Source: Candidula unifasciata
Lineage: Eukaryota > Mollusca > Gastropoda > Stylommatophora > Geomitridae
Reading direction: 5' to 3'
DNA: 64,000 bases
Assembly: GCA_905116865.2 (NCBI GenBank)
Contig: CAJHNH020001613.1
Span: 273,347 to 337,346 of the forward strand
Shown: one piece after another, positions 1 through 36,299 of the stretch
How the letters are laid out: each line of letters begins with the position of its first letter
How positions within the stretch are numbered: the first letter of the stretch is position 1
Notes under the pieces: generated by a model
Seen by the model: only the letters and a program-made list of their open reading frames with translations
Told to the model about the DNA's origin: nothing
Database searches by the model: none
Position numbers and translations under genes: made by a program

Positions 1-137
1 ATTGATGACATTATTTGTGTTGACTGCCAGGTAACACTGGCTGAACTGATGGTCTAGACACTGCCTTTACTAATGGACAACATGGAATACAGTTTGTTCA
101 GTGTTACACGACAGTCAGCATGAATTATATCATCAGC
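1..137. repeat. Inverted repeat at the window edge
   Basis: Bases 1-47 resemble the reverse complement of 92-137 (both include a gtaacactg/cagtgttac core), forming arms of about 46 bp with several mismatches. It may belong to a foldback element cut by the window edge. Confidence 0.35.
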
Positions 138-169
138 AGAAGTGAATGTTGTGCGGAGTAACTGCGTTA

Positions 170-1825
170 AACGGACAGCCCTCAAGGACAGATCATGGTC
201 ATTTCCTGCCATCCAAGAAAGCTTCCATAAATGCAGAGCCAGTACATGATGTTCTGGTCCTGGGCTCACCCAAGGAAGCATCAGTCCTGAACATGACTGC
301 TTGATCTCACCTCCGTGTGTTGAGCTCCCCACTCATCATGGGCTGCGCTCCTTGGAGATCAACAGGGAGCAGAGTGCAGGTCCAGGACTTCGATGACCAC
401 ACAGATGGGTGCAATCTCCTTCATCACGTTAAACATCTTTGTCTTTCTTGCATCAGGACACCTAGCACAACAGTATCAGAAAAACATGCATTAGGCATGG
501 CTTCTCCATTTTGTCCAGACACGTCCATGAGTGGGGCCAGTGGTTGTGGACATCTGAAACTTGTCTGCCGGAGCAGCCCACAGGTCTGAAACTTTTGTGA
601 CCACGCAAATGTGTGCTATCTCCTTCAGCATGTTTGACACCTTTAACATTGTTGCATTGAGACGCCTAATGCGACAGTTTTGGAAAAGCATGCATCAGGA
701 ATGGCTTCTCAGTTTGGTCCTGACACTCTGACTAGTTGGGCAATGGTAGGGGACTTTGAACCTTGTCTGTCACACACCTTTGATAGTCGGAGTTCTGAAT
801 CTTGCCACTCTCACAGAAAGACATTTGATGGTTGGACATCTAAAACTTTGCTGCTGTGTTTTAGGACAGAACCCAGAGATACCGTCCACAGTAAATTTTG
901 CTTATCTAAGCTGCAAATAGATCTCTTATTCTAGGGCTGAATCTCAACAGTTAGCAGTGAGGGAGCTGCTCTGCTGATTACAGCACCCTGACACCTGACT
1001 TGCGGACATTTAAGCCTAGTCAGTAGGGCTTGGACAGATGTTTGAACTGAGGTTTGTCATAGAGTAGGATATTCAGCCAACATGCTTCACTAATGTTCCG
1101 GATGAGTTTTTGATAGAGGATATCCCTAATGCATTCGGGGTGAGCTGATAAAGAGCCAGAGGATTTCTGGGCACTGCATCTCTAGGGGCCACTAACTCTG
1201 AGATCCCCTGTCAGCTCGGTTTATTCTCATCATATGAGCCATTATCCGTGGCACTGGATGGGGACATGTTGCAGGAGTCTTGCATGAGTATCTGTAAAAC
1301 CATGACATAGCCAGCTGGCACCCGAGGGGAGGTAGACAGAATCTCCTTTTAAACATCCCAACAGCATTAACTGTCCCTTAATGACCTTTTAACTATTGCA
1401 TTTTTGCTCCATTTGTGGACTGATTCAGAAAATCGCGCGATGCCGGTTGTCACATAATTGGTGGTGCCATTAGGTGATTAAAATTGATCGAGTGTGCAAC
1501 TGCTGATCTGTTGGTGACTTCTGCTAGTCACTAGTGCTACCATCCATGATGAACTGCATTTCTAATGTCGGACTGTTTGTGTTAGCACTTCAGATGGCTA
1601 CCGTATGCTTTTAATGCGTGTGTATGCTAGTGCATATGCTGAGACAACAGTCTGTCAATCTTTCTACAAGGGACTGTGATAAACATTCTGTGTGTTTTTT
1701 GCTGGCACAGGAGCGCAGCAACCATGGGGTGACCCGTTTGCTATGAAGCTGAAACTAAGATTACCAGATTACCAGAACTGTCCCTCATGCCTGTGACTGA
1801 AATCGCCGCGCCACAGAATGGTTTC
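170..1825 (+). repeat. 1.5-kb dispersed repeat, copy 1 (diverged)
   Basis: Collinear with 14355-15845: both share cctcaagg...cagatcatgg near the start, a shared mid part (taatgttcc...gagttt, ccattatccgtggc, taaaacca), gcacccgag, and an end with cctgtgac...cgccacgcc-like sequence. Within it a segment of roughly 195 bp is repeated (about 385-575 and 585-765). No intact ORF or terminal repeats were found, so the class is unknown. Confidence 0.55.
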
Positions 1826-1829
1826 TGAT

Positions 1830-2160
1830 TTGGTCTAAAATTTACCTTTCTCTTTGAGTGCAGTCGATAGGAGACTCGCTTTCAAATCCAGCATAGATTC
1901 ACTGTTGCTCACGGCCGGTGTTCGAAACCAGATGGTTCACAGGGGTTCACCCAGCCTCTAGGAAATGGGTACCAGAGTTAACACTCTGTGGTAAATGGAG
2001 GAACGTTGCTGTAGCTACGGAGTTTCGTGCAGGCGGCGACACAGGTGTTTCTTATCATGTGGTGGCAGAGCGCTTATGGTTTATAACCATTTGCAGTAAT
2101 GCTGGTTCACATCTCCCGGCTCTTAATGTTACCTTATTATTTTTTTATTAAAAAATTTAT
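1830..2160 (+). other. ADAM intron: SINE-like tail region, unclassified
   Basis: A moderately GC-rich stretch with ggttcaccc-like and caaatccagc-like blocks that recall a polymerase III B box, followed by an AT-rich tail. No second copy was recognised in the window, so it is only suggestively a SINE. Confidence 0.25.
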
Positions 2161-2201
2161 TAATTATTATTATAAATTTTTTTCTTTTACATGTTAAACA
2201 G

Positions 2202-26848
<24,647 letters not shown>

Positions 26849-27610
26849 AGGCAGCCTGTGTTGAGTTGTATGTTTTCTTTCAGGATTCAATTTTTTTTTA
26901 AACTAATTTTGTTTAGTAGAAAAAAAAAATTATCAAATTGTAGTAGCTTTAAAAATAATGTAGCCATTTTTTTCAGCAAATTTAAATTTATTTTTAAAGA
27001 AAAGTAATTGGGTTTGGATCATTTTTGACCAGATTTACATGTTTTCTGAAGTAGAGGATTTATTTTGTAGCATTCTAGTTTAGTTTGTTACCTAAATACC
27101 TTCTAAAATTTCATTTTATATAGAGAAAGTTTTGTCACGTTAGTTTCTGCTTCAAAATTGATAGTCTTATTATTTGAAATGATTCAATGAGGGGGGGGGG
27201 GGGGTTGATTTTTGTTTTTCTAATTCTCATTGTAAATTGTATGTGTGTGCACATGGCCAATGTCACAGATTTGGATTTCACTATCATTTTCTAAAAGGGT
27301 ATTTAGACTAAGGATTTGGCCGCCCAAAAGGATATTTAGATTAAGAATATGGCCATGCACAAAATTTACTTAGATTAAAGATATGGCCGCCAAAGACGCT
27401 GTGTTTGTATCAGACAAGTTCCAACACGAGTGGTTTTGATATTTTATGTTTTACAGGTTTTCAAACTGTATGTATTTCTATTTATCTGCAGTTGTTTCTG
27501 TACATTAACTGTTATTATTTTAATTGTTATTTGGTAACTTTTCTAAGGTTGTTTTTTGCTTTTAATGGACAGTTGCTTACATGTGCTTATGTTTTTTACA
27601 ATGTGATTTC
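26849..27610 (+). other. ADAM 3' untranslated region (end not defined)
   Basis: AT-rich, non-repetitive sequence follows the stop codon and holds poly-T, poly-A and a short G run (near 27191). A three-copy degenerate 33-bp repeat containing atggccgcc is at about 27293-27396. An ATTAAA hexamer lies in the last copy near 27374, but no AATAAA is found before the LINE fragment at 27615. The cleavage site is therefore unknown. Confidence 0.4.
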
Positions 27611-27614
27611 TAGT

Positions 27615-28100
27615 GAATAGAATAGGACAGGCCAAAACTGCACTTAACAAAATGTAGACAATTTTGTCATTGGAGGTTAGGGAAAGATTTCTCGCTTGAT
27701 ATGCAGAGCCAGTTTTAACATACGATTGCAAAGCATGGACAATTAATAAACAAGCTGAACAATATCTTGAGGCCTCGGAGATGTGGTTTTACAGAAGAAA
27801 CCCTCGAATTCCTTGGACATGTAAGAAGAATGACCCAGATGTTTTGAAAGAGGCGAATGCTCAAAGACAACTTATCACAAACATCAGAAAGAGACAGTCA
27901 TCTTATTTTGGTCAGGTAATGAGGAGAGGAAATTGGAACAAGATTTGTGGAAAGGCAGACAGAGGAAGACAGCAGGAGAAGATTCTTGACAGTCTTTCAT
28001 CATGGCATGGAACTCAACACACGAACTGATACACGCAGTTGCAGATTGAGGACAGGCATGATTGCCCACACCAGTCGGCTAGGCTCTTGATGATGATGAT
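27615..28100 (+). mobile_element. L2/RTE-like LINE 3' end, longer fragment with TGATGA tail
   Basis: Reads RIGQAKTALNKM, TYDCKAWTINKQAEQYLEAS, EMWFYRRNPRIPWTCKKND and RQQEKILDSLSSWHG in two frames. It ends at tgatgatgatga. Flanks tctagtgaa (27608) and tctagtgga (28102) may be a decayed target duplication. Confidence 0.72.
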
Positions 28101-28324
28101 ATCTAGTGGAAGTAATGAGTCAATTCTGACAGCCATCATGCTAGGGAGGAGAAAGGAATATTCATGTATTGGGTCAGTTTACTTGGTAGTGAAGCTCATA
28201 GCATTGACCAAGTGGTAAATATGTGTATGCTTCCCCAGCATATTAACTTGATGAGCAGTTTTATCTTGGGGTCATTTACCCTTCATCTACTTGAGAGTAT
28301 ATATATATATATTCCTTTTTATTC

Positions 28325-28580
28325 TTTTATTTCAAAAGCTGTTGCTAGTACAGAAGTTTTACAATGACTCTAGACCAAAAAGGATTCAATGACCATACAG
28401 CTGGCTTTATACCTAACAATAACTTTATCACTCGGTTGTGTGTATTTGCTCACTAAAATTATGAATCAGAATCATATTAACCTTAGTAATTTCTTTTCTG
28501 TACTTTTTTTTTTGCTCTCTCAGTGTTTTCTACACTCAGGATATTTTTTTAAAGGTATTGGCAATCTATGGCCAAATTGC
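28325..28580 (+). repeat. 255-bp direct duplication, copy A
   Basis: Matches 29910-30165: gctagtacagaagttttaca, ggctttatacct, aactttatcac, tgtgtatttgctcact, ctctcagtgttttctaca, ggccaaattgc. Confidence 0.8.
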
Positions 28581-28878
28581 AAATATATATATAAATATAT
28601 ATATTACTCTTTCAGTTCAATGTTTCATGATGATTAGCAACATTAGTTTTGGTGGTCATTTGTCTATGACTCAGTTTATAGTGTTAATATATTTATTTGT
28701 GAAATTTTTTTAACTTAATATAGCTTGTTTATTTATTTATGAACTCTCTTGCTTAGTGTAGCTTGTTTATGTATTTGTTAACTCTTTTAGTTGCAGGTAT
28801 CTTGATGGGGCACTTTAGAATCATAGTCATTTACATATGGCTCGGTGGAGTGTACTTATTTCTGTTTTACTCTTTTAG

Positions 28879-28945
28879 TCCAAGGTTTCAAAGCAGATTC
28901 CCATGCAAGACAAAACCACACATCTACTATGAACTTTGTCAGTGA
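28879..28945 (+). other. Possible alternative ADAM terminal exon (short tail)
   Basis: A strong acceptor (pyrimidine-rich, ending cttttag) precedes a phase-2-compatible frame reading SPRFQSRFPCKTKPHIYYEL and CQ, then TGA. Joined to the transmembrane exon it would give a short tail ending near a YxxL-like YYEL. It lies 2 kb past the main stop. It is a speculative call from splice phase alone. Confidence 0.15.
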
Positions 28946-29059
28946 TGATGATGACAGTGATGTCAGTAATGAAATCAGATGCAAGATAAATAAGAACTTG
29001 ATTGTAGACAACATCAGTTGGGTACAAAAATTAGGAGAGGAAAGATAAGTAATGACAAT

Positions 29060-29285
29060 AAAATGAGCAATAACCTGCTCCTCTTTCTTCAAGATACGAA
29101 TCGTACTCTTGTTGACAAAGCAGCATAGACAAAGTTAGGGGAATAGACAGATGTATAAAAATTATAAATAGAAAAGTCAGAAGGAGCTTTCAGAGAGCTT
29201 TGAAATTTTTGGAAGTCGGGAAAAAATTTTAAAAATATTTCCAGATTTAGCATATTTAACTGTAATATCAAATGGTGATTTTATA
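29060..29285 (+). other. Intergenic, no recognisable feature
   Basis: Short AT-rich unique stretch. Confidence 0.4.
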
Positions 29286-29530
29286 GGGCCCCTATTATGA
29301 GAAAACAAGAACAGACGCACTGTCCCCCCAACAAGTATGTCGTGGGAGTCGACTAATTGGAACTTCCTTCAACACTGCAGTAAATTTGCCCGAGCGGTAA
29401 GGAATGACCAACTGCACACAAATAAGTCAGTAAACCGGATGTAATTGCAAAACTCTTTCATAAAGCCAAAGTCCAAATGGATGGACTAACAACCAGAACT
29501 TTCCACCAGTGAACAAAGAAAAAGAAATTA
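29285..29530 (-). mobile_element. R270 retroposon, reverse copy
   Basis: Contains agggcccctattatgagaaa, acaagaacagac, gagtcgactaattgg and ctaacaaccagaact and ends in aaagaaaaagaaa. Confidence 0.8.
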
Positions 29531-29909
29531 TACTTCTAAATGAAGCAGAAACGTGGAAAATGACCAAGAACTGTTACTGATGACATTCATTCACTGGCAC
29601 CTGCACCAGATAGGACGACAAAGCACAAATTAGTTGAGGGACTATGCTTCTTAGAAAATAAAGGGCTGAAGAAGAAAAAGAAGAAATTCAAAAGTCTAGC
29701 CAGGTTTCTTCAGTATGCTGAGGCTAAATGACAAACATGTAACACATAGAAGTTTGATGCATGCAGGCAGTTGTTTGTTCTCAGATGATGTGTTGCATGT
29801 GACTAAAAGAGTCAAATCATGTGACAGAACTGTCTGAAATGTTTTGGGGTGTTGTTTTTATTTGAGAACTAGATTTACTTTCCCGCAGGTATGTGTTTTT
29901 GATATGATT

Positions 29910-30165
29910 CTTTAATTTTCAAAAGCTGGTGCTAGTACAGAAGTTTTACAGTAACTCTAGACTGAAAATGATTCAGTGACCATAGCAGCAGGCTTTATAC
30001 CTGACACTAACTTTATCACGCTTTTGTGTGTATTTGCTCACTAAAAATATGGATCTGTCATGTTAACCTTTTTAGTTTCTTTCCTGTACTTTTTTTTTCT
30101 CTCAGTGTTTTCTACAATCAGGATTTTGTTTTAAAGGTATTGTTAATCTGTGGCCAAATTGCTTA
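29910..30165 (+). repeat. 255-bp direct duplication, copy B
   Basis: Second copy of 28325-28580, 1.6 kb downstream in the same orientation. Confidence 0.8.
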
Positions 30166-30975
30166 TCATTTCTGAGTACATATTGATTACACAAGTGTTC
30201 AAATAAGATGTTGACTTGTCATTACATCTTTATTGTGCAAGTATTCTCAAATCGGAAATCATTTCTCAGTACATATTAATTATACAAGTGTTTCCACATA
30301 AGATGTTGTGTTCTCAAATTGGAAATCATTTCTCTGAACTTTTTAATTATATAACTGTCCCCAAATTAGACATCATTTTCCGTATATAGTAATTATTTAG
30401 GTGTCCACAGATTATGTTTCCTTTCTCAGTACATATCGATTATTGATTGTGCAAGTATTTTCACACTAAATATAATTTCTCACTACATATTAATTATACA
30501 GTTACTCTCAAACAGGATATTATTTCTCAGTACTTGTTAATTGAACAAATGTCCCCAAATCAGAATCATTTCTCCACAGATGTTAATTGTACGAGTGTCT
30601 ACACACTAGTTTTCATTTATCATTATGTGTTAACTGTGCAATTATTCTCAGATTAAATATAATTTCTCGGTACATGTTAATTAATTAAGTGATAAACTTT
30701 AAATCATTTCTCATCACATATTAATTGTGCAAGTGTTCTCAAAATGGATATCATTTCTCATTACATTTTGATTGTGAAAGCGCTCTCAGATTGGATATCA
30801 TTTCTCACTACATTTTGATTGTGAAAGCGCTCTCAGATTGGATATCATTTCTCACTACATTTTGATTGCGCAAGTAGTCTCAGATTGGATATGATTTCTC
30901 GCTACATTTTAATTGTGCAAGTATTCTCAGATTAAATATCATGTCTTCATACATATTAATTATACAAATGCCCAT
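30165..30975. repeat. 47-bp degenerate tandem array (about 17 units)
   Basis: Units like ggatatcatttctcactaca plus ttttgattgtgaaagcgctctcagatt. Two central units are identical and outer ones are diverged. Confidence 0.88.
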
Positions 30976-31173
30976 TTGTGTGTGATTTTATTTTGTTGTA
31001 ACTGGTGAGTGAACAAAATCTGCAGCTTTTATGAACAAGTAAAACTCAATACTCTTTGAAGCTTTAGTTAGCATTTATTAATTGAGTGGTCTTTGTTTAG
31101 TGATTATTTGATTTATCTTTAACTCTGTTACTGTGGTATACATTGAATTCCTGCATTTTACGGGGTCGCAGAA

Positions 31174-31773
31174 GGGAAGCAAAGAATAGAAGCACTGTTG
31201 CCTTCCATGCCTGTTGTGAGAAGTGACTAATGAACACCAGAAGAGAAGCAAAGAATAGAAGCACTGTTGCCTTTCATGCCTGTTGTAAGAAGTGACTAAT
31301 GAACACCAGAAGAGAAGCAAAGAATAGAAGCACTGTTGCCTTCCATGCCTGTTGTGAGAAGTGACTAATGAACACCAGAAGGAAAGCAAAGAATAGAAGC
31401 ACTGTTGCCTTCCATGCCTGTTGTGAGAAGTGACTAATGAATACCAGAAGGGAAGCAAAGAATAGAAGCACTGTTGCCTTCCATGCCTGTTGTGAGAAGT
31501 GACTAATGAATACCAGAAGGAAAGCAAAGAATAGAAGCACTGTTGTCTTCCATGCCTGTTGTGAGAAGTGACTAATGAATACCAGAAGGAAAGCAAAGAA
31601 TAGAAGCACTGTTGCCTTCCATGCCTGTTGTTAGAAGTGACTAATGAACACCAGAAGGGAAGCAAAGAATAGAAGCACTGTTGCCTTCCATGCCTGTTGT
31701 AAGAAGTGACTAATGAACACCAGAAGGGAAGCAAAGAACAGAAGCACTGTTGCCTGTTGTGACAGGTGACTAA
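31174..31773. repeat. 69-bp minisatellite (about 8.7 units)
   Basis: Unit starts agaagggaagcaaagaatag and ends gtgagaagtgactaatgaac. The 23-codon period keeps minus-strand frames of 218 and 111 codons open; these are repeat artefacts. Confidence 0.96.
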
Positions 31774-31924
31774 TTAAATTTGATATGAGTTTGGCTAACT
31801 TATTCTGTAAAAAAGTTTGGCTACCTCAGCCAATTAGGAACAGTTTATAGAAGGTTTTTTTTCAGAAAATCAGAGTGTTGTTTTTTAGTGGTTGATCAAC
31901 ACCTCCATCTTCCCCCCATGTGGA

Positions 31925-32105
31925 ATTTGTGTGTGTGTGTTATTTTGAAGCCCGCCCTGGTTGTTGCCGGGGGGGGGGGGGGCTAATATAACCTCGTGGT
32001 TGAACAGAGTTTCTGGGACTCCACGAAATCCTCATCTGAATGGTGGCACTTTGTGTCATCGGGTGTTTATCGCTTAGTGTGGTGGGGTAAAAAGTCAGTC
32101 AGTCA
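31925..32105 (+). mobile_element. SINE family 3 copy
   Basis: Has gaagcccgccctgg, gttgaacagagtttctggga, ggcactttgtgtcatcgggt and ends gtggggtaaaaagtcagtca. A G14 run replaces part of the gggggccc block. Confidence 0.75.
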
Positions 32106-32169
32106 GTCTCAGTGGTAAAATTGAACAAAGAAGATAACAAACAGTAGATTGCACAGTTTATTGACTGGC

Positions 32170-32410
32170 ACCTACTTGACCGGCATGGGCAGGTCATTAT
32201 TCTATGCCTTGGACAGGATATAAACTTAATAAGCATATGCACAGGCTTTATCTAAGTAGTTCACCAATGTACCCTTTTGGGCTGTGAGTGCAGACTACAG
32301 AACATGTCCTGCAGGGATGTCCTTTGTACAGCCCATTAAGAAGGGAATACTAGCCCAGTGAGTCAACACTGCACTCAAAAGTCGCGTGGAACTAAAAGGC
32401 AACTCCTAAA
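32170..32410 (+). pseudogene. LINE C-terminal zinc-knuckle relic
   Basis: Broken frame equivalent to 13375-13740: segments corresponding to LLTGTYLTGMGRSLFYALD, a CPFGL-like knuckle and KVAWN. It is in forward orientation. Confidence 0.5.
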
Positions 32411-32544
32411 AAACAATCAAGTTTATCACAAGAACATTTCTGTTGGCGTAAACAAGAAAGCAAACACAACAAGAGGAAGAATTGGTTGGCATGGCATTCC
32501 TCTTGTGGATTCTGGGATCCGATTGTGGATTGGGGGGTATACTA

Positions 32545-32765
32545 ACTGCCCCTTAACAAGCATGTTGTGAAAGTATTTCTTTCGAAGTCATAGTGCATCT
32601 GCTTGAAAGTTGAGGAAGCAAGAGTCTGCAACAAATCAACTGGTTCTGTTACATAGATGTCCATTGTCCATGCAGAACTTAACTTTTGGAACAAGCCCAG
32701 TGTCCAAAAGAAGACAAACCACACAAAGTTTACAACTGGTGAACGCTAAGAAGAAGAAGAAGAAA
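32545..32765 (-). mobile_element. R270 retroposon, reverse copy
   Basis: Contains ttaacaagcatgttgtgaaa, gaagtcatagtgcatctgc, and ends ggtgaacgctaagaagaaga. Confidence 0.78.
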
Positions 32766-32999
32766 CCACTTGGCATATTTAGCTTATCTCATCAGGTGCA
32801 TACATTTACAAGGATTCATTTTTTTGTTTTGCTTCATTATATTAAATTGTTGCTATAGCATGCATCAGATGAGATACAGTGACATATGCCACACAATAAA
32901 TTATGCAGTCTGTTGATTGTGCTCTCTTTGTTCATGAGGCTTATTATGAGTTGGTTGAGGGCCGAAGCTGAGATAAAAACTGCGGCAGGTCCAGCAAAT

Positions 33000-33295
33000 C
33001 AGCATTGGATTTAAATGTTTTATTGAGAAACGAAGAATGAAATGGTTTGGCCATCTAATGAGAATGAAACCAAGAGGCCAGCAGCAAGAGCGTACTGCCT
33101 GTAAATCGAAACACCAGGAGGCAGGGGAAGACCAAGAAGAAGATGGATTGAAAGAGTCACTGACACCTTGAGACTGCATAACATCACGGCATATCAAGCG
33201 ATCGAGCACACCCTGGTTCGGCTGCCGATTGTCTGATGAACTGGGACGCCTAGCAGCATAAGCAGATGTTGACAAAAGAAGAAGAAGAGAGCCTT
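33000..33295 (+). mobile_element. GAA-tailed LINE 3' fragment
   Basis: Same family as 10751-11467: gaatgaaatggtttggccat, ctaatgagaatg, gaggcaggggaagaccaaga, ending gttgacaaaagaagaagaag. It is the shorter and more degraded of the two. Confidence 0.75.
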
Positions 33296-33449
33296 AGCTC
33301 CTTTCAGAGGGGAGCTAAAAGAAGATGAGAAAAAAATTCCCTGACTTCTGTCTCTGAAATATTATTGTAATCACGCTCAATATTAAAGTCATGAATGTTG
33401 CATTGATTGCCTTCTGTGCATTTTCTATGTGTATTTGCATGTATGTAAA

Positions 33450-33615
33450 CACTGGAAGTTGTTGTGACAGTTGGCAGGATTTATGGAAAGAACAGCAGAG
33501 GAAGACGACTAGAGAAAGGGCATCTGATAGTCTTTTGCCAGCATAAGACTTGCTGCGGCATGTGAAGTGGTATTATCACCTATGCCAGTCAGTAAGATAC
33601 TAGATGATGATGGTG
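33450..33615 (+). pseudogene. L2/RTE-like LINE 3' scrap
   Basis: Pieces tgtgacagttggcagg, gcagaggaagacgac, tgccagtcagtaagatacta and a tgatgatgg tail match the family at 17285-17668. Confidence 0.5.
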
Positions 33616-33879
33616 TGTGAGTTTGTTTAATAGTTGCCACTATGAACATATCACTCATTGACTTGTACCTCCCTTAACAGAACAAGAGCAGACTATGTTT
33701 GTGTTACAAGAACAACAAGTAAAAAGAAGCATTACTACACAGTAATGACATTGGTTGAGTATTCATTTTCTATTGAACAAAACTAATTTTACAACATTGT
33801 TAACAGTTGCACTCAGTTTTCTGGGAGGCTGTAATGTGCGTTTCTGCTTTTTGTCTGAACTGTTCAGGATTTGCCCCAA

Positions 33880-34025
33880 AACTTGGGAGAATGGTAAATT
33901 ATTTTCTGTGAAGGATGATGAATTTTGTATGTTCTTGCTTTCTGTTGTGAGCTTTTCAAAACTACTCAAAACTTGGGAAAATTGTTGTATGAAAAATGAT
34001 TTTGTATAATCTTGCTTTCACTATA
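33880..34025. repeat. About 70-bp tandem duplication
   Basis: caaaacttgggagaatgg...gatttt-tatgttcttgctttc is repeated as caaaacttgggaaaattg...gattttgtataatcttgctttc. Confidence 0.55.
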
Positions 34026-34069
34026 AGCTGATTAGGAGAGCAACAATATACTGGGTTTCTTTTTATACT

Positions 34070-34345
34070 TCTTTGCGTTCACTGTCTGTAAACACCAACA
34101 TAAATTTTTGGTTCATCCACTCCTGGACTCTAGCTTTGTTCCAGAACTTGAGTGCTTGCAAGTCCATTTGACATGTCTGGCTTATTTGTATGCAGACCGT
34201 TGGTTCCTTGCCTCTCAAGCAGATGCACTCTGATTTCGATGGAAACTCCTAATTATTCAACTCTTAAACAGGCTTGTGGAAGGCAGCAGGGTTCTCTTCT
34301 TGTTTTTCCCATAATGGAGCCCCGGAACCCACATGGGGGGGGGGG
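34070..34345 (+). mobile_element. R270 retroposon copy
   Basis: cttctttgcgttcactgtct, gaacttgagtgcttgca, cagatgcactctgatttcga, ttttcccataatggagcccc. Confidence 0.75.
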
Positions 34346-34560
34346 GGGTCAGAGACAAGTATGGTGGTATAAGATTGGGGGGGGAGGGATACAGTTTAAA
34401 TGAATTTATGCTGGACGTTGAGGTAGTGTGGATAAGATGGGGGGGGGGGAATACAGTTTAAATGAATTTATGCTGGACGTTGAGATAGTGTGGATAAGAT
34501 GGGGGGGGGGAATACAGTTTAAATGAATTTATGCTGGACGTTGAGGTAGTGTGGCATAGA
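34335..34560. repeat. 60-bp tandem repeat containing G-runs (3 units)
   Basis: Each unit is a run of 8-11 G followed by aatacagtttaaatgaattt and atgctggacgttgaggtagtg. G runs at 34336, 34378, 34440 and 34501. Confidence 0.85.
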
Positions 34561-34664
34561 TTCTCGGGGGAAAACTGGATAGTTTTTTCAGGCTTATGAT
34601 AAACTAAATGGTGTGATATTGACCATATCCCAGTCAAGTGCCAACTGATATATAAAAACATGGG

Positions 34665-35330
34665 TTCAACACCTTATGTCTATGTCCTGGTATCGTAAAA
34701 AGGGCCTTTGATTATAATTGACTCATTGTATTTTTACAGCTTTATCACTGTTCAGCTTATTGAATGTCTGTTGTACTTGTGTTTACATGTTTATAATTGT
34801 GTTTTGTTGTGAAACCTAGAAACATGAATTTTTGAAGCTGACTAACTTGCCTGTGTATAGTTTCCACTTTGTGGAGAGACTTTGTGATGGACTTCAATAC
34901 ATTTCCTTTGTACATTGCTTCCATTTAACCTGTAGTCAACTGCATCCATAATATGCTGATGTTGTTTGTGTTTGTTTCTGTTAATGCTGCGTTGTTTGTA
35001 TTTGTTTCAGTTAATGCTGTAATACAGTCAGTTCTGATTTGCTGTAATCTTTTGGTTGTAATATTTAATTATACCCTTTGCCACAGCTCAACTCTTTTGA
35101 GTCCCAAGGGGGTTTAGCATCGGAGGCCTAAGGGGTGGTAGCGCAATTTTGAAATGTCACAAGTGTTACAAAATAAAACAGACTAGTAATTCAACTGCCA
35201 TGCAACATACACATGTTATACATCAAAGTGACCAGGGATTATTGAGAAATAATATTAGAATAGTGCTACAAAAATAAACTGTTAGTAGTTAATTATTAGT
35301 AAATACACAGATGGTGTGTTTAGAGAAGGG
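34665..35330. other. Intergenic, no recognisable feature
   Basis: Mostly unique AT-rich DNA with one small tandem (ttgtttgtgtttgtttctgttaatgctg, twice) near 34960-35020. Confidence 0.45.
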
Positions 35331-35389
35331 TCAGGCCCAGTGCGGGTTTTGAGCAAACCGAAGTACTCAAGACTTTATCTTCACACTGA

Positions 35390-35600
35390 GACAGATGAGT
35401 GAAAAAGCCCTTGAATATAAGAGTGAGATGCACCTATGTTTTTTTAATCTAAAAAAGGCATTTGATAAGGTTTCCTAGAGCAAGCTCTGGGACTTCTTGG
35501 CAGGGAAAAACATCCCTGGCACCCCAGATCAGTGCAATGCAGACTTTCTGTTTACCAAAAAAGATGCTCTGTTATGATGTTCTAAAGGTGTCTCTGGAAC
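35390..35600 (+). pseudogene. LINE reverse-transcriptase relic
   Basis: Frames give LKKAFDKV and SKLWDFLAGKNIPGTP, the RT motif-A neighbourhood (DLKKAFDxVPRxxLW). Confidence 0.6.
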
Positions 35601-35964
35601 GAGATCTAAAAGACAGATTGTGTTTATATTTTATTTATACATTACTAGGTGGTTCATATTAATTTATGATTCATTTTGGATATTTTAATTAGTTTTAATT
35701 GAATGCCATGCGGGTAAGTGGAAAAATTATTGTTTCATTTTACTAATTTCTCTAAACATACCATCGTTTATTAACTGATAGTTAACTACAAACACAGTTT
35801 ATTTTTGTAGCAGTATTCTAAAATTATTCCCCAACAATCCCTGGTCACTTTGATGCGTAATATGTATGTACTCAGAGAGTTAAATCAGTAATTGTATTCT
35901 TCTTTGGCTGGTCATCGTATATTCTCAGTTTACACTAGGAAATACTGTTGCCATTCTTTGTCTT

Positions 35965-36170
35965 CTTCTGCGTTTGACCTTGAAAGGGACAGTTGAAACA
36001 TTGTCTTGTGGTTTACAGCTCGCCTGCGATATGTGCACCTTTTACCTCAACACATCCGATTTCAGCAAATCCCTAATTAGACCCATTTTAATACATGCTT
36101 GTCAGAGGGGCAGGGGGTCTATTTTTTGTTTTCTAAACATTGGGTCTTGGAACCCACTTGAGCAGATGTA
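35965..36170 (+). mobile_element. R270 copy, decayed
   Basis: cttcttctgcgtttgacctt, gcagggggtctattttttgt and ttgggtcttggaacccac resemble the family. Confidence 0.5.
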
Positions 36171-36189
36171 TTCTTCAGCAACAACTTTT

Positions 36190-36290
36190 GGGCGCCTCCG
36201 AGACCAAGTGGTCAAGCTTTTTGCCTCACACTTTGAAGGTCCTGGGTTCATTTCCTGTGTGAGTTGTTCTGTTCAATGAGTGTAGTTTAT
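36190..36290 (+). mobile_element. tRNA-like SINE fragment
   Basis: ccaagtggtcaagc and ggtcctgggttcatttcc resemble A and B boxes; the body is short and diverged. Confidence 0.35.
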
Positions 36291-36299
36291 ACGGGGGAT

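Noticed and set aside
1918..2151. Upstream ADAM exon
   Set aside because: The frame has no metalloprotease similarity and no splice sites in the right phase; it looks like repeat-derived sequence.
31078..31734. 218-codon minus-strand frame
   Set aside because: 69-bp minisatellite with 23-codon period; no start context, domain or splice logic.
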